Below are positions 1 through 8,568 of a DNA stretch of 64,000 nt, in pieces. This stretch comes from an uncultured Christensenella sp. (GTDB lineage: Bacteria; Bacillota; Clostridia; Christensenellales; Borkfalkiaceae). The DNA is taken from positions 62,001 to 126,000 of the forward strand of contig CAJKUC010000001.1 in NCBI GenBank assembly GCA_905203015.1, in the 5' to 3' direction. How positions within the stretch are numbered: the first letter of the stretch is position 1; each line of letters begins with the position of its first letter. The notes under the pieces are model-generated. The model ran no database searches and was not told the origin of the DNA. It saw nothing but the letters and a program-made list of their open reading frames with translations. The position numbers and the translations under genes were made by a program.

Positions 1-1039
1 GCGAAATCGGTACGAACGCGCACACCTCCGCGATGTCTTCCGGCGGATCGTCTTTATTTTCGGCGGGAAAGGCATAGCATATGTATAACGGCGCGCCGTC
101 TTCGTAGATCACGCCGATCAGGTATTCCTTTTTTCCGTCTTCTTTCACCCTCGCCCAACGGGAAAACGGAAATGCGGAAGACAGGGTGTCGTCTGTTTCG
201 TACTTTGCGAAAATTTCGTCGATCTCGTCTTTTACGGAACGATAGTAGCGCTGCCCGTCTTCGTCAAACGCGCGGCGTATGTTTTCAGCATTTTCATCCT
301 GCTCAGATTGCGCCCCCGGGTGCGCGCTTTCTCTTTCATCCGGATCTGTAACGCCCGCATTTTCATCACGTTTAAAAGTCTGCCCGAATCCATCGTTCGT
401 TTTGCCTCCCGTTTCTGTTTTTTTCGTCTGCTTCGCGGCGGAATAATAATCCGCTTCCGCCATCTGCTCGTCGTCGTATGCTTTGTCGGCGGAAGCAAAC
501 GCCTGTTGCGCCGCCGTTTGTTGTGCCGCGGAATCGCGCTGTTGCCGCTTTTCTTTATTGGAAGAGGCGGGCGGAGGGGATTGCTCTTCCGCGTTTTCTT
601 TGCCCGCGGCGTACGATTCGCAGGTTTCCGTTTCGGGCACTTGTGTCGCCGCGATATTTGCGCCGCTCTTCGGCGCAACGGAACACAGCAACGCGTCGAA
701 ATCATATTCCTTGTCGCCGCTTACGCCGTATGCCAGAGGCGTGATGCCGTTTTTCACAAGGCAGATCACCGCGCAGAAGCCGCCCGATACATCCAGATCG
801 GAAATCAGATTGAAAAGGCTTTTTCCGCGGAGCGGCAATAGTTCCGTCCGATTTTCCGAATCGGCGATCAGGCAATAGTATTCGCCCGCCGCAAGAGGCG
901 CAAAACCCACTACGGATACTTCCACGGCGAGATTTTTGCCGTACTGTTCCGCCTTCACCACGCCGCCCACCTGTTTTCCGTCGCCCGAAAATCCGGCGCG
1001 CATTTGGCGCAAAACGCACATTTTTTTGATGAAAATCAT
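1..1039 (-). CDS. conserved hypothetical protein, C-terminus cut by window edge
   Basis: The frame is open on the minus strand from an ATG at 1039, preceded by GGTGAAAG, through to the left edge; about 346 codons are visible and the C-terminus is missing. The protein starts MIFIKKMCVLRQMRAGF. Residues 1 to ~130 look like a folded domain, residues ~130-255 are a Glu/Gln/Ala/Ser-rich, probably disordered linker, and a second folded segment begins near residue 260 and leaves the window. I see no signal peptide, membrane segment or catalytic motif. A GTG at 1049 opens only a short frame in another register. Codon choice matches the neighbouring core genes, so it is probably real. Function unknown; I only have a general impression that similar N-termini recur in clostridial hypothetical proteins. 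Confidence 0.7.
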   Translation of the reverse strand, partial: MIFIKKMCVLRQMRAGFSGDGKQVGGVVKAEQYGKNLAVEVSVVGFAPLAAGEYYCLIADSENRTELLPLRGKSLFNLISDLDVSGGFCAVICLVKNGITPLAYGVSGDKEYDFDALLCSVAPKSGANIAATQVPETETCESYAAGKENAEEQSPPPASSNKEKRQQRDSAAQQTAAQQAFASADKAYDDEQMAEADYYSAAKQTKKTETGGKTNDGFGQTFKRDENAGVTDPDERESAHPGAQSEQDENAENIRRAFDEDGQRYYRSVKDEIDEIFAKYETDDTLSSAFPFSRWARVKEDGKKEYLIGVIYEDGAPLYICYAFPAENKDDPPEDIAEVCAFVPIS

Positions 1040-1208
1040 ATTCTTTCACCGTCCGTTTTTTTCTTGTATTGTACTATAATAAACGCGGCGGAAAACATAG
1101 GAAAGAAGATTTTGTTGTCGTTTTTTGCCGAAAACGGATTTTTCGACAAAAAAGAAGCGGAACGGAACGTAAAGTTTTCCCGTGGAAGAAGAAAAGTACG
1201 CTTTCGCC

Positions 1209-1237
1209 TTGACAAAACGTTCTTGTTCTTGTATAAT
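1209..1237 (+). promoter_or_regulatory. sigma-A promoter of the popT-like gene
   Basis: TTGACA at 1209-1214 and TATAAT at 1232-1237 are both perfect consensus with a 17-bp spacer, about 60 bp before the next start codon. Confidence 0.9.
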
Positions 1238-1299
1238 TAGAGCGTAGGTTGTTTCGATTTTCGCCGTGGGCGGAAGAATAACCGTAAAAGGATGGCGAG

Positions 1300-2277
1300 A
1301 TGGAACAAGATCTGCAGAAAGCATTGATCAGATACAACAGAAAAACGTGGAGTAAAAGCGCGTTGCTCGGATTTTTTATCGGGCTCGCCGTGATCGTTCC
1401 CGGGATCAGCGGATCTACGGTGGCGATTATTTTCAAATTATACGACGCGTTTTTATATGCCGTATCCAATCTTTTCAAACAATTCAAACGCTGTTTTTTC
1501 TTTTTACTGCCGATCGGGATCGGAATTCTGATCGGGCTGGCGGTGGGGTTTTTCACAGTGCAGAAAGCGTTGGAATACATACCTTTCGCGATCGTGGGGG
1601 GCTTTGCCGGGCTGATGAGCGGCGCGTTTCCCGCCGTGAAGGACGAATTGAAAGGGGCGAAAATCACGGGGGGCAGAATCGCGTTGTTTATTGCGGGCGT
1701 GTGTCTTCCGATCGCCGTGGCGCTTCTTTCCGTATTTTTCTCGGGCGGCGCGGGCAAAGATTTTTCCGTATGGTGGAGAATCGTGCTGTGCCTGCCTGTC
1801 GGCGCGATTGTGGGGCTTACGCAGGTGGTGCCCGGGCTTTCGGCAAGCGCGATTCTGATGTCGATCGGCTATTTTACGCCGCTGGTGGAAAGCGTGCACG
1901 TATCGTACTGGAAAGAAAACCCGATAATCTTCTTAACGTATGCGGCGCTCGGCATCGGATTTCTGATCGGGATATTCTTCTCGTCGGGTGTGCTTACGAA
2001 GGCGTTTGAGAAGGCACGGCAGACGGCGTATTTCCCGATTGTGGGCTTATCGCTCGGCTCGATTGCGGCGATGTTCTGCAATGTGGAAATCTTTGCCGTG
2101 TATAAGGAATGGGCGCAAAAGGGAATATCGCAGAAAGATTTGTGGCTGGGCGTGGCTTTGTTTGTCGTCGGCGCGGTGATAGCGTATCTTTTGGTGCGTT
2201 ATCAGAGGAAAAAGGACGCGGAGAGCGCCGCGAAAACGGAAGAAAAACAAAACGACGTTGCGGAAAATCAGAAATAA
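1300..2277 (+). CDS. DUF368 family polyprenyl-phosphate transporter (PopT-like)
   Basis: A 325-residue integral membrane protein of the DUF368 family. Members have been shown to return undecaprenyl phosphate across the cytoplasmic membrane for reuse in cell-wall synthesis. The family's duplicated signature is visible: VPGISG at residues 33-38 and VPGLSA at 177-182, each followed by a hydrophobic helix, giving an inverted-repeat layout. About eight to ten hydrophobic segments fill the protein, and the last ~30 residues are a charged cytoplasmic tail. The ATG at 1300 is chosen because AAAGGATGG lies just upstream; an ATG at 1292 is in another frame. A consensus promoter precedes it, and a zinc-ribbon membrane protein follows after 27 bp, probably co-transcribed. 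Family assignment is firm; the substrate is taken from studied relatives. Confidence 0.9.
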   Translation: MEQDLQKALIRYNRKTWSKSALLGFFIGLAVIVPGISGSTVAIIFKLYDAFLYAVSNLFKQFKRCFFFLLPIGIGILIGLAVGFFTVQKALEYIPFAIVGGFAGLMSGAFPAVKDELKGAKITGGRIALFIAGVCLPIAVALLSVFFSGGAGKDFSVWWRIVLCLPVGAIVGLTQVVPGLSASAILMSIGYFTPLVESVHVSYWKENPIIFLTYAALGIGFLIGIFFSSGVLTKAFEKARQTAYFPIVGLSLGSIAAMFCNVEIFAVYKEWAQKGISQKDLWLGVALFVVGAVIAYLLVRYQRKKDAESAAKTEEKQNDVAENQK

Positions 2278-2304
2278 ACAAAATATTTTAACAGGAGAAA
2301 AATT

Positions 2305-2748
2305 ATGAACGGAAACCATGAAAAATTCAAAAGAGCAATGAAAATTGCGGGTATTACGCTTTTTCTGGCGGGCATCGTATTTATCGTAATCGGCGCGGTG
2401 GATTTCTTCGGTGCGTTTTCGGGCGAGACCGCGCCTACGAAATTCTGGGCGTTCTTCGTCGGCTTCCCGCTGTTTGCCGCGGGGATGTCGATGACGTTGA
2501 TCGGATTTCATCGCGAGATCGCGAAATATATGAAAGACGAAACCATGCCCGTATTCAATGAGGCGGGCAAAGAGATGTCTCCTGCGGTGCAGGCGATTGC
2601 AAAAGCGGCCGCGCAGGGTGCGAAAGAGGGCGCGGCGAACGCGGCTGACGGCGGAGAGGAAAAGCAGCAGGCGAAAATCTGCTCGGATTGCGGAACGGCA
2701 AACGACGAAGATTCCACGTTCTGTAAAAATTGCGGAAAACGCCTGTAA
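2305..2748 (+). CDS. two-TM membrane protein with C-terminal zinc ribbon
   Basis: A 147-residue protein with two hydrophobic segments near residues 13-35 and 45-67, an Ala/Glu-rich middle, and a C-terminal zinc ribbon with paired cysteines C126/C129 and C140/C143 (CSDCG and CKNCG). Such short zinc ribbons usually bind Zn for structure or protein contacts. A good ribosome-binding site (ACAGGAG) precedes the ATG. It lies between the PopT-like gene and a surface protein on the same strand, and the three may form one transcription unit. Function unknown; the architecture is common in clostridial proteins. Confidence 0.8.
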   Translation: MNGNHEKFKRAMKIAGITLFLAGIVFIVIGAVDFFGAFSGETAPTKFWAFFVGFPLFAAGMSMTLIGFHREIAKYMKDETMPVFNEAGKEMSPAVQAIAKAAAQGAKEGAANAADGGEEKQQAKICSDCGTANDEDSTFCKNCGKRL

Positions 2749-2797
2749 TTTTCGCGCAGGAGAAAGAAATTCTGATAAAATCGGGAGCGTCGGAAAG

Positions 2798-4333
2798 ATG
2801 AAAAAACCGAAAAAGAGATTTTTTGCAACGGTCTGCGCCGTTATGCTCGGCGCGGGCGTTGCTTTTGCGTATACGGGAAGCGGGGCGCGGACTGCGAAAA
2901 CGGCGGGCGTCGCTCCGTTTTTCGTCGTTTCGGCGGAAGAAACAGGCGAAACGCCTTCCGCCGCGACTTTCCGCGCGGAAAACGGTACGGCGGCAACGAA
3001 TACGAAGCCGCTGAATCCGAAATTCAAAGATTACGTATTCGGCGGATGGTATACCGATCTTGCGGACGAAACCACGCGCCTTCCCGATTCTTCTTCGGGG
3101 CTTGCCGGGCAGACGTATTATGCCAGATGGCTGAAAAACGGAAAAACCGTAACGACGGAGCCGCTTGATCTTTCTGCTGTATCCGAGGACGCCGATTGCA
3201 TCGAAACGTTCGGGTATCGCTGGGCGAAAGAGGATAAAACGCTTGAATTGAACGGATTCCGATACGACGGCGCGGGCGCGTTTGCGGTGAGATTGCCCGA
3301 CGGCGCGAATCTGAAAATCGAAGGCGAAAATTCCGTGATCTGGTCGGTGACGGGCGATACCGACGGAGCGGCGGTGCTCGGCGTGAAGAAATTGAAAATT
3401 TCGGGGAACGGTGCAATTACGGTGAACGCGGACGGAAACGGAAGCAACTCCGTCAGCGCGTTGTACGTTGCGGGAGATTGCGACATCGGCTCAACGGGCG
3501 ATGAAGAAACGATTATCGGCTCGGCGACGGGCGCGGGCGGTATTTTCGGCGGCGACGAAACGAAAAAAGAAGAAAAGAGCGCGCCGAAGATCGATCTTTT
3601 TGCGGATAACGGAGGGGAGACGATTGCTTTCCGTTGCGGCAAACTCAATCTTCGCGACGGCTTTATCACGGCAACGGCGGGTACGGCGAAAGATATGGAA
3701 AAAGCGAGCGTCGGTTTTCGATCGAAAACGCTTGTTTTAAACGGCGGTATTTTAACGGCGCGCGCGCAGACGTCCGCCTTTATTACGGACGTGCTCCCCG
3801 TGATCGGGCAGGGAGGCAGAATCACGACGACGGGGCAGGACGGGAAGGAGCAATCTGTTGACGCGTTTTCCGAAGGAATCGACGGCGAATTGTACGGGGA
3901 GGCAACCACCGTTTGCGCTCTGAAGATCGGCGACCGACTGGCGAAATCGGGGAAAATTTCGTTGCATACGCACGTTTTCGATCGCCGCGTGGAGAGCGAA
4001 AAGTATCTGATCGAAGAAGCCACGTGTCAGCACGGTACGATTTATTATGTTTCCTGCGTATGCGGCGAACGGGGCGTGGAGGCGTTTGAACTCGGCGATA
4101 TCATGCCGCATGTGGATCTTGACGGCGACGGAAAGTGTGATCTTTGCGGCACGAAAATAAAACAACCGCTTTCGGCCGGCGAAATCACGGCGATTTCTCT
4201 CGCTTCCGCGGCGGCGGTGCTGCTGGCGCTGTATGTGCTCGGGTATTTCTTTCTTTATCGGAAAGGAAAACTTGAAGGAGAAACTTCCGAGGTGATCTAT
4301 AAATTTCTTCCGAAAGAGAAAAAGAAAGAATAA
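2798..4333 (+). CDS. secreted, C-terminally anchored beta-helix surface protein
   Basis: The ATG at 2798 gives a 511-residue protein with a typical signal peptide (KKPKKRFF, then a hydrophobic core ending near residue 24). The frame extends 80 codons further upstream, but that part overlaps the previous gene and lacks a signal sequence. After the signal comes a short InlB/Flg_new-like repeat (FGGWYTDLAD ... YARW), then ~300 residues rich in Gly, Ala, Asp and Thr resembling a right-handed beta-helix, and a small motif LDGDGKCDLCG typical of surface proteins. A membrane helix at about residues 465-488 and a basic tail finish it. There is no LPXTG, so anchoring is by the C-terminal helix. A surface or adhesin-like role is inferred from architecture only. 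Confidence 0.75.
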   Translation: MKKPKKRFFATVCAVMLGAGVAFAYTGSGARTAKTAGVAPFFVVSAEETGETPSAATFRAENGTAATNTKPLNPKFKDYVFGGWYTDLADETTRLPDSSSGLAGQTYYARWLKNGKTVTTEPLDLSAVSEDADCIETFGYRWAKEDKTLELNGFRYDGAGAFAVRLPDGANLKIEGENSVIWSVTGDTDGAAVLGVKKLKISGNGAITVNADGNGSNSVSALYVAGDCDIGSTGDEETIIGSATGAGGIFGGDETKKEEKSAPKIDLFADNGGETIAFRCGKLNLRDGFITATAGTAKDMEKASVGFRSKTLVLNGGILTARAQTSAFITDVLPVIGQGGRITTTGQDGKEQSVDAFSEGIDGELYGEATTVCALKIGDRLAKSGKISLHTHVFDRRVESEKYLIEEATCQHGTIYYVSCVCGERGVEAFELGDIMPHVDLDGDGKCDLCGTKIKQPLSAGEITAISLASAAAVLLALYVLGYFFLYRKGKLEGETSEVIYKFLPKEKKKE

Positions 4334-4362
4334 TTTTGGGTAAAACGCATAAAAACCGCGAA

Positions 4363-4399
4363 AAAAGAGACGACTTTCCGATAAAGAGTCGTCTCTTTT
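4363..4399. terminator. bidirectional intrinsic terminator
   Basis: A 13-bp perfect stem (AAAAGAGACGACT at 4363-4375 with its complement at 4387-4399) has A-runs and T-runs on its two sides. It separates the convergent surface-protein gene and the cpsD-like gene. Confidence 0.9.
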
Positions 4400-4461
4400 C
4401 TATACCTTTCAATCGCTGCGCAACGCCGTATCGGCAATCGATGTGCCGGCGTGTACCGACG

Positions 4462-5280
4462 TTATTTTCCCGCAACCTTTTTTTGTTCGGGCGATTTATC
4501 GCCGTCGTCATAACTGCCGTAATAATATTGTGAATAATGCGAATTTTTCTTGGCTGTGCGATCGGGCGTATAATCGTTTACCACCACGCCGAGGATATTC
4601 GCTTTCACGAAATGCAATGCGTCCACGGCGGCGCGGATATCGCTTTCATAGGAATATCTGTGCCGTGCCACGAGGAACGTGCCGTCTACCACGGGCGCCA
4701 CCGCCAGCGCGTCGGAAACGAGCCTGAACGGCGCGGAATCGTAGATGACGTAAGCGAAGGACTTTTTCAGTTCTTCGTTGAGATCTTTGAACACTTTATC
4801 CGCGAGGAGTTCGTAAGGGCGCGCCGTCTGCGTGCCGCGGCAGATAACGTACAAATTCGGATTCACCGAAGAGGGGTGCAGAATCTGTTCAAGCGTAGCC
4901 TGCCCCGAAAGATAATCGGAAAGCCCGGGTGCGTGGGGAATTTTGAAGAATCTGGATACTCTGCCCATACGGAGATCGGTATCTACCAGCACCACTTTCA
5001 CGTCGGACTGGGCAAGCATCAGCGCCGTATTCACCGCCACCGTCGTCTTTCCTTCGGAAGGATAAGAAGAGGTGCAGAGGAAACTCGTTCCGATGCCGTT
5101 GCGTTCTTTTGCCATAGAAACGGAAAGAGTCATTTTCAGGTTGCGGAACGCTTCCGTTACGGCAAAAGGCGTTTCTTCGTTTAAAAGGTAGGTGGTTTTC
5201 CCGCCTTCCGCGGCGATTTTTTCCGCTTTCTTTTTCGCCGAAGCGGCGTTTTTCCTGCTCAGGAAATCAAAAATGCTCAT
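4462..5280 (-). CDS. CpsD/CapB-type bacterial tyrosine kinase
   Basis: A 272-residue cytoplasmic BY-kinase that autophosphorylates on C-terminal tyrosines and controls exopolysaccharide polymerisation with its membrane partner. Walker A is visible as PSEGKTT (residues 74-80) and Walker A' as VVLVDTDLRMG (96-106). The tail holds a tyrosine cluster (Y249, Y252-254, Y257). Its start overlaps the stop of the upstream CpsC/Wzz-like gene by 4 bp (ATGA), so the two are translationally coupled, as in Gram-positive capsule and EPS clusters. No glycosyltransferase, Wzx or Wzy gene lies next to it here, so its target polymer must be made elsewhere. It is close to normal family length. Confidence 0.9.
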   Translation of the reverse strand: MSIFDFLSRKNAASAKKKAEKIAAEGGKTTYLLNEETPFAVTEAFRNLKMTLSVSMAKERNGIGTSFLCTSSYPSEGKTTVAVNTALMLAQSDVKVVLVDTDLRMGRVSRFFKIPHAPGLSDYLSGQATLEQILHPSSVNPNLYVICRGTQTARPYELLADKVFKDLNEELKKSFAYVIYDSAPFRLVSDALAVAPVVDGTFLVARHRYSYESDIRAAVDALHFVKANILGVVVNDYTPDRTAKKNSHYSQYYYGSYDDGDKSPEQKKVAGK

Positions 5281-6245
5281 TCTTTTCCCTCCTTATGTTT
5301 CTGCTTGTATTCGTAATCAGAGAGCCTGTCGATGGAAGGAATTACGCCGAGAACGGGAACGCCGAGCGATTTCGAGAAAGATTCGTAATCGCGGAGCCGT
5401 TCGTCGGAATTATCCGCGATCACCGCGATTACGCAGGCGACGATCAGCGCGCCGAGCCCGAAAAGAGCGGCGAAAAGAATCGTTTTCTTTTTTGCGTAGC
5501 CCGCGTTCAGTTCGTGAGAGCGGTTGATCGTCATGGGATCGCATTCCGCCGTGTAAGAAGTCACCGCCCACCTGTTGCCTTCCACGGTCTTCGTGGAGGC
5601 GGGCACGATGATACGGCCGGGGCGAAGAATATTGCCTTCTTCGTCTTTCGTGCCGGATACTTCTTCCTGTACAAGTTTTTTTGCCGCTTTTAAAAGTTTT
5701 GCCGCCGCTTCTTCGTCGTTTTTCACGGATACAAGCATAGAAAAAGCGTTCGGGTTTACGGAATGATCGTACGAATAGGAAATGGAAGAGGAAACGAATT
5801 TCATATAAGAAAGAAATTTCGCTTTCGCTTCTTCCGTCACGCTGTCGTCGTCGAGATCCACTTCGCCGTTTACGGTGACGTTTTGAACTACGCTTTCGGG
5901 GGCAAGTTCTTTAAGAATTTCAAGAAGAAAATTATCCGAATTGAGGTGATCTACCAGCATGGAAAGATGTTCTTCCTTGTATACGTAGTTCGGCGCGGCG
6001 TCCGGCTCGGGATCACCCGTCTGAACGCCGTTTTCGTAAAATGTGGTGGTGGCGCGGATGGAAATTTCGTATTTCACTTCCGAGCCGTAGAATTTTTCGT
6101 CTTTATATCTGAAAAAGCCGAATAAACCGCCGACGATCGCGCCGACGATCAGCACGATAAGCAACAAACGGATTTTTTTCAGTAAGATTCTGAAAATATC
6201 GGCTATGCCGATTTCGTTTTGTTTTTGTTCCTGAATATCGTCCAT
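5277..6245 (-). CDS. Wzz/CpsC-family chain-length modulator (BY-kinase adaptor)
   Basis: A 322-residue membrane protein with the Wzz layout: an N-terminal transmembrane helix near residues 25-48, a large extracytoplasmic coiled region, and a second helix near 267-290 followed by a short cytoplasmic tail. In this family the tail activates the partner kinase CpsD and the outer domain sets polymer length. The gene directly precedes and overlaps the kinase gene. A promoter at 6287-6315 drives both. The start is preceded by GGAGGAAAAA. Identification rests on topology and the kinase neighbour rather than on strongly conserved residues. Confidence 0.85.
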   Translation of the reverse strand: MDDIQEQKQNEIGIADIFRILLKKIRLLLIVLIVGAIVGGLFGFFRYKDEKFYGSEVKYEISIRATTTFYENGVQTGDPEPDAAPNYVYKEEHLSMLVDHLNSDNFLLEILKELAPESVVQNVTVNGEVDLDDDSVTEEAKAKFLSYMKFVSSSISYSYDHSVNPNAFSMLVSVKNDEEAAAKLLKAAKKLVQEEVSGTKDEEGNILRPGRIIVPASTKTVEGNRWAVTSYTAECDPMTINRSHELNAGYAKKKTILFAALFGLGALIVACVIAVIADNSDERLRDYESFSKSLGVPVLGVIPSIDRLSDYEYKQKHKEGKE

Positions 6246-6286
6246 TTTTCCTCCGGAAAATTCATTGTATGTGAAATGGTGTAATT

Positions 6287-6315
6287 ATTATATCATTTTT
6301 TTTCGTATTAGTAAA
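6287..6315 (-). promoter_or_regulatory. promoter of the cpsC-cpsD-like operon
   Basis: On the minus strand, -35 TTTACT (6310-6315) and -10 TATAAT (6287-6292) have a 17-bp spacer, ~40 bp before the Wzz-like start. Confidence 0.75.
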
Positions 6316-6434
6316 GTGATTTTATCGCAAAACAAAAAAATGAAAAATCCCCGTAAAAACGGTGACGTTCCGACAATTTCGTAAAGTACGATTGTTTTTT
6401 TTCGCGGTTTTGCAAAAAACCGCAGGAGACGAAA

Positions 6435-7601
6435 TCACATGATTTGCAGTACGAAAAATTTCAGATAAGAGGTTTCTTCCGCATTCAGAAGTGCCGGGTG
6501 ATCGGGCGCCTGCGTTCTGATTTCGAGGCATTTCGCCTCTTTCCCGCTCTCTTTCGCCGCTTCCGCCAGCATTTTTTCAAAGAGGGGGAGCGTCATATAA
6601 TGGGAACACGAACAGGTGATTAAAAATCCGCCTTCGTTCACCAGTTTCATCGCTATGATGTTGATATCTTTGTAGCCGCGGTAAGCGTCTTTCACCTCCG
6701 CCGCGCTCTTGCAGAAAGCGGGGGGATCGAGAACGATCAGATCGAATTTTTCGCCCGCCTTTTTGTAATCGCGCAGCAGCGCGAATACGTCCGCCTGCAC
6801 CGTTTTAATGTTGTCAAAGCCGTTGAGGGCGGCGTTCCGCTTCACCGTTTCCAGGGCAAGGGCGGATATGTCGGCAGAAATCACCTCTTTTGCCGTGACG
6901 GCGGCATTCACGGAAAATCCGCCGCCGTTGCAGAAACAATCGAGCACCCGCCCGTTCGCGGCATATCTTCTGCACGCGAAACGGTTTTCTTTCTGATCGA
7001 GGAAATATCCCGTCTTTTGCCCGTTTTTCACGTCCACCGACATTTTCAGTCCGTTTTCTTCTATAATCACCTCGTCGGGGACTTCGCCGTACAGCACGCC
7101 TTTTTCCTGCGGCAAACCTTCTTTTTCGCGTACGGAAACGTCGGATCTTTCGTAGATTCCCGCGGGGCGGAAAATTTCGGTAAGCACCCGCACGATCATA
7201 TCTTTGCGTTGATGGATGCCGAGCGAAAGGCATTGCATTACGAGAATATCGCCGTATTTATCCACGATCAGCGCGGGAAGATCGTCCGCTTCCGCAAACA
7301 CAACGCGGCAGCAGTTTTCGTAGCCGAGGCGTATTCTCGTTTCCCAGGCGCGGGTTATTCTGCGGCGGTATAATTCTTCGCCGTCTTCTTCGTTGTCGCG
7401 AATAAAAATACGCACGAGGATTTTGGAAGCGTGATTGATATATCCCTTTCCGAGGAACCTTCCGTCGAAGGAATACACGGCGGCAAGCGAGCCGTTTTTA
7501 TCTTTCCCTTCGATTTTCTGCACTTCGTTGGCGTACACCCAGCCGTGTCCCGCCGCGATGCGTTTTTCTTCCGTTTTTTTCAATGTGATTTTGTATGGCA
7601 T
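6435..7601 (-). CDS. class I rRNA methyltransferase, RlmI-like
   Basis: A 388-residue protein with the RlmI/YwbD layout: an N-terminal PUA RNA-binding domain (about residues 1-75), a middle domain, and a Rossmann methyltransferase domain. Motif I appears as VLDCFCNGGGF, motif IV as VLDPPAFCKS, and the cysteine motif of m5C methyltransferases as TCSCSHYM near the C-terminus. RlmI of Escherichia coli methylates C1962 of 23S rRNA; the exact target here is inferred. It is a single gene on the minus strand with its own promoter (7659-7688). Length and motif order are normal for the family. Confidence 0.88.
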   Translation of the reverse strand: MPYKITLKKTEEKRIAAGHGWVYANEVQKIEGKDKNGSLAAVYSFDGRFLGKGYINHASKILVRIFIRDNEEDGEELYRRRITRAWETRIRLGYENCCRVVFAEADDLPALIVDKYGDILVMQCLSLGIHQRKDMIVRVLTEIFRPAGIYERSDVSVREKEGLPQEKGVLYGEVPDEVIIEENGLKMSVDVKNGQKTGYFLDQKENRFACRRYAANGRVLDCFCNGGGFSVNAAVTAKEVISADISALALETVKRNAALNGFDNIKTVQADVFALLRDYKKAGEKFDLIVLDPPAFCKSAAEVKDAYRGYKDINIIAMKLVNEGGFLITCSCSHYMTLPLFEKMLAEAAKESGKEAKCLEIRTQAPDHPALLNAEETSYLKFFVLQIM

Positions 7602-7658
7602 GTATTTTGTTCTCCCGAAAATCTGCAGGGAAAAGCCTGCGCCGTTCCCGACATCGTT

Positions 7659-7688
7659 ATTATAGCACGAACGGCGGCGATAAGTAAA
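7659..7688 (-). promoter_or_regulatory. promoter of the RlmI-like gene
   Basis: Minus strand -10 TATAAT (7659-7664) and -35 TTTACT (7683-7688), 18-bp spacer. Confidence 0.65.
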
Positions 7689-7767
7689 GCGTTTTTATTG
7701 TACGCGCGCGTAGCGTAAGGGATCGAAACGCAACAAAAGCGTTTTATCGAGGGGATAGCAAAAGGCG

Positions 7768-7796
7768 TTGACAAAACAATCGGTTTATGATACCAT
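7768..7796 (+). promoter_or_regulatory. promoter of mntP
   Basis: TTGACA at 7768-7773 and a weaker -10 TACCAT at 7791-7796, 17-bp spacer. It gives a leader of about 115 nt before the mntP start. Confidence 0.7.
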
Positions 7797-7802
7797 ATAG
7801 AT

Positions 7803-7919
7803 CTTGTCTTTGGCCGTACGATTTTGCGCGGCTGCCCGCCTGCAATACGATTGCGGAAAAAATTTCCGAAGAAAAGGTCGGTTGCAGGTACCCGTGGAAG
7901 TAGCGGGTGAGGATCGGAG
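7803..7919 (+). promoter_or_regulatory. structured 5' leader of mntP, possible cis-regulatory RNA
   Basis: The untranslated leader can form several helices. GGCCG (7811-7815) can pair with a CGGC near 7830, CCTGCAA (near 7839) with TTGCAGG (near 7883), and there is a CCCG/CGGG hairpin just before the ribosome-binding site. Manganese-efflux genes are often controlled by the yybP-ykoY riboswitch, but I do not find that motif's conserved sequence, so the class is left open. Together with the two promoters, this accounts for the 318-bp gap between 7601 and 7920. Confidence 0.4.
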
Positions 7920-8531
7920 ATGAATATTCTCGATATATTGCTTCTTGCCGTTGCCTTATCGATGGACGCCGTTGCCGTGAGCATGTCGAACGGCATGACC
8001 GACCCGAAAGCGAGCCTGAAAAGATCGCTTTTGCCCGCGTTGCTGTTCGGTTTGTTTCAGGCGGCGATGCCGCTGATCGGCTATTTTATCACGGAAGCGG
8101 TTTCCGGCACGTTCCGCGAATCGTTCGAGACGGCTTCCGCCCGGGTGGCGTTTATTCTGCTGGCGTTTATCGGCGGAAAAATGATTATCGACAGCATAAA
8201 AGAACGGAAAGAGGAGCATGCAGCGGGCGAAGTGCCCGAAAGCGAAAAAAGAACGCTTTCCGTCGGCGAAATGTTCGTGCAGGCGATCGCCACGTCGATT
8301 GACGCACTTGCCGTGGGAATCTCTCTGAAAATGGCGGCGATGGGCGAAGGGCTGTTTCCTCCGATCGGCTGGTCGGTGACGATTATCGGTTGTACCACGT
8401 TCCTTTTAAGCGCGATCGCCACGAAAGCGGGCAAAATGATCGGGAACGAACTTGCCGATAAGGCGGAAATTCTCGGAGGCATCGTGCTGGTGTGTATCGG
8501 GCTGAAAATACTGATTTCTTCATTCTTTTGA
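7920..8531 (+). CDS. mntP: manganese efflux pump MntP
   Basis: A 203-residue membrane protein with six hydrophobic segments and the paired MntP signatures MDAVAVSMSNG near the N-terminus and TSIDALAVGISL in the second half. Their aspartates sit in the membrane and are needed for Mn2+ export in studied members. Length is typical. The ATG is preceded by GAGGATCGGAG. It is a single-gene unit with its own promoter, a structured leader and a strong terminator downstream. Function is assigned from the family. Confidence 0.9.
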   Translation: MNILDILLLAVALSMDAVAVSMSNGMTDPKASLKRSLLPALLFGLFQAAMPLIGYFITEAVSGTFRESFETASARVAFILLAFIGGKMIIDSIKERKEEHAAGEVPESEKRTLSVGEMFVQAIATSIDALAVGISLKMAAMGEGLFPPIGWSVTIIGCTTFLLSAIATKAGKMIGNELADKAEILGGIVLVCIGLKILISSFF

Positions 8532-8568
8532 AAAGAATTTTCGTAATCCGGTATAATTTATACGTTGA

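Noticed and set aside
2558..2797. 80-codon upstream extension of the surface protein
   Set aside because: It overlaps the zinc-ribbon protein, is Arg-rich out-of-frame reading, and would bury the signal peptide.
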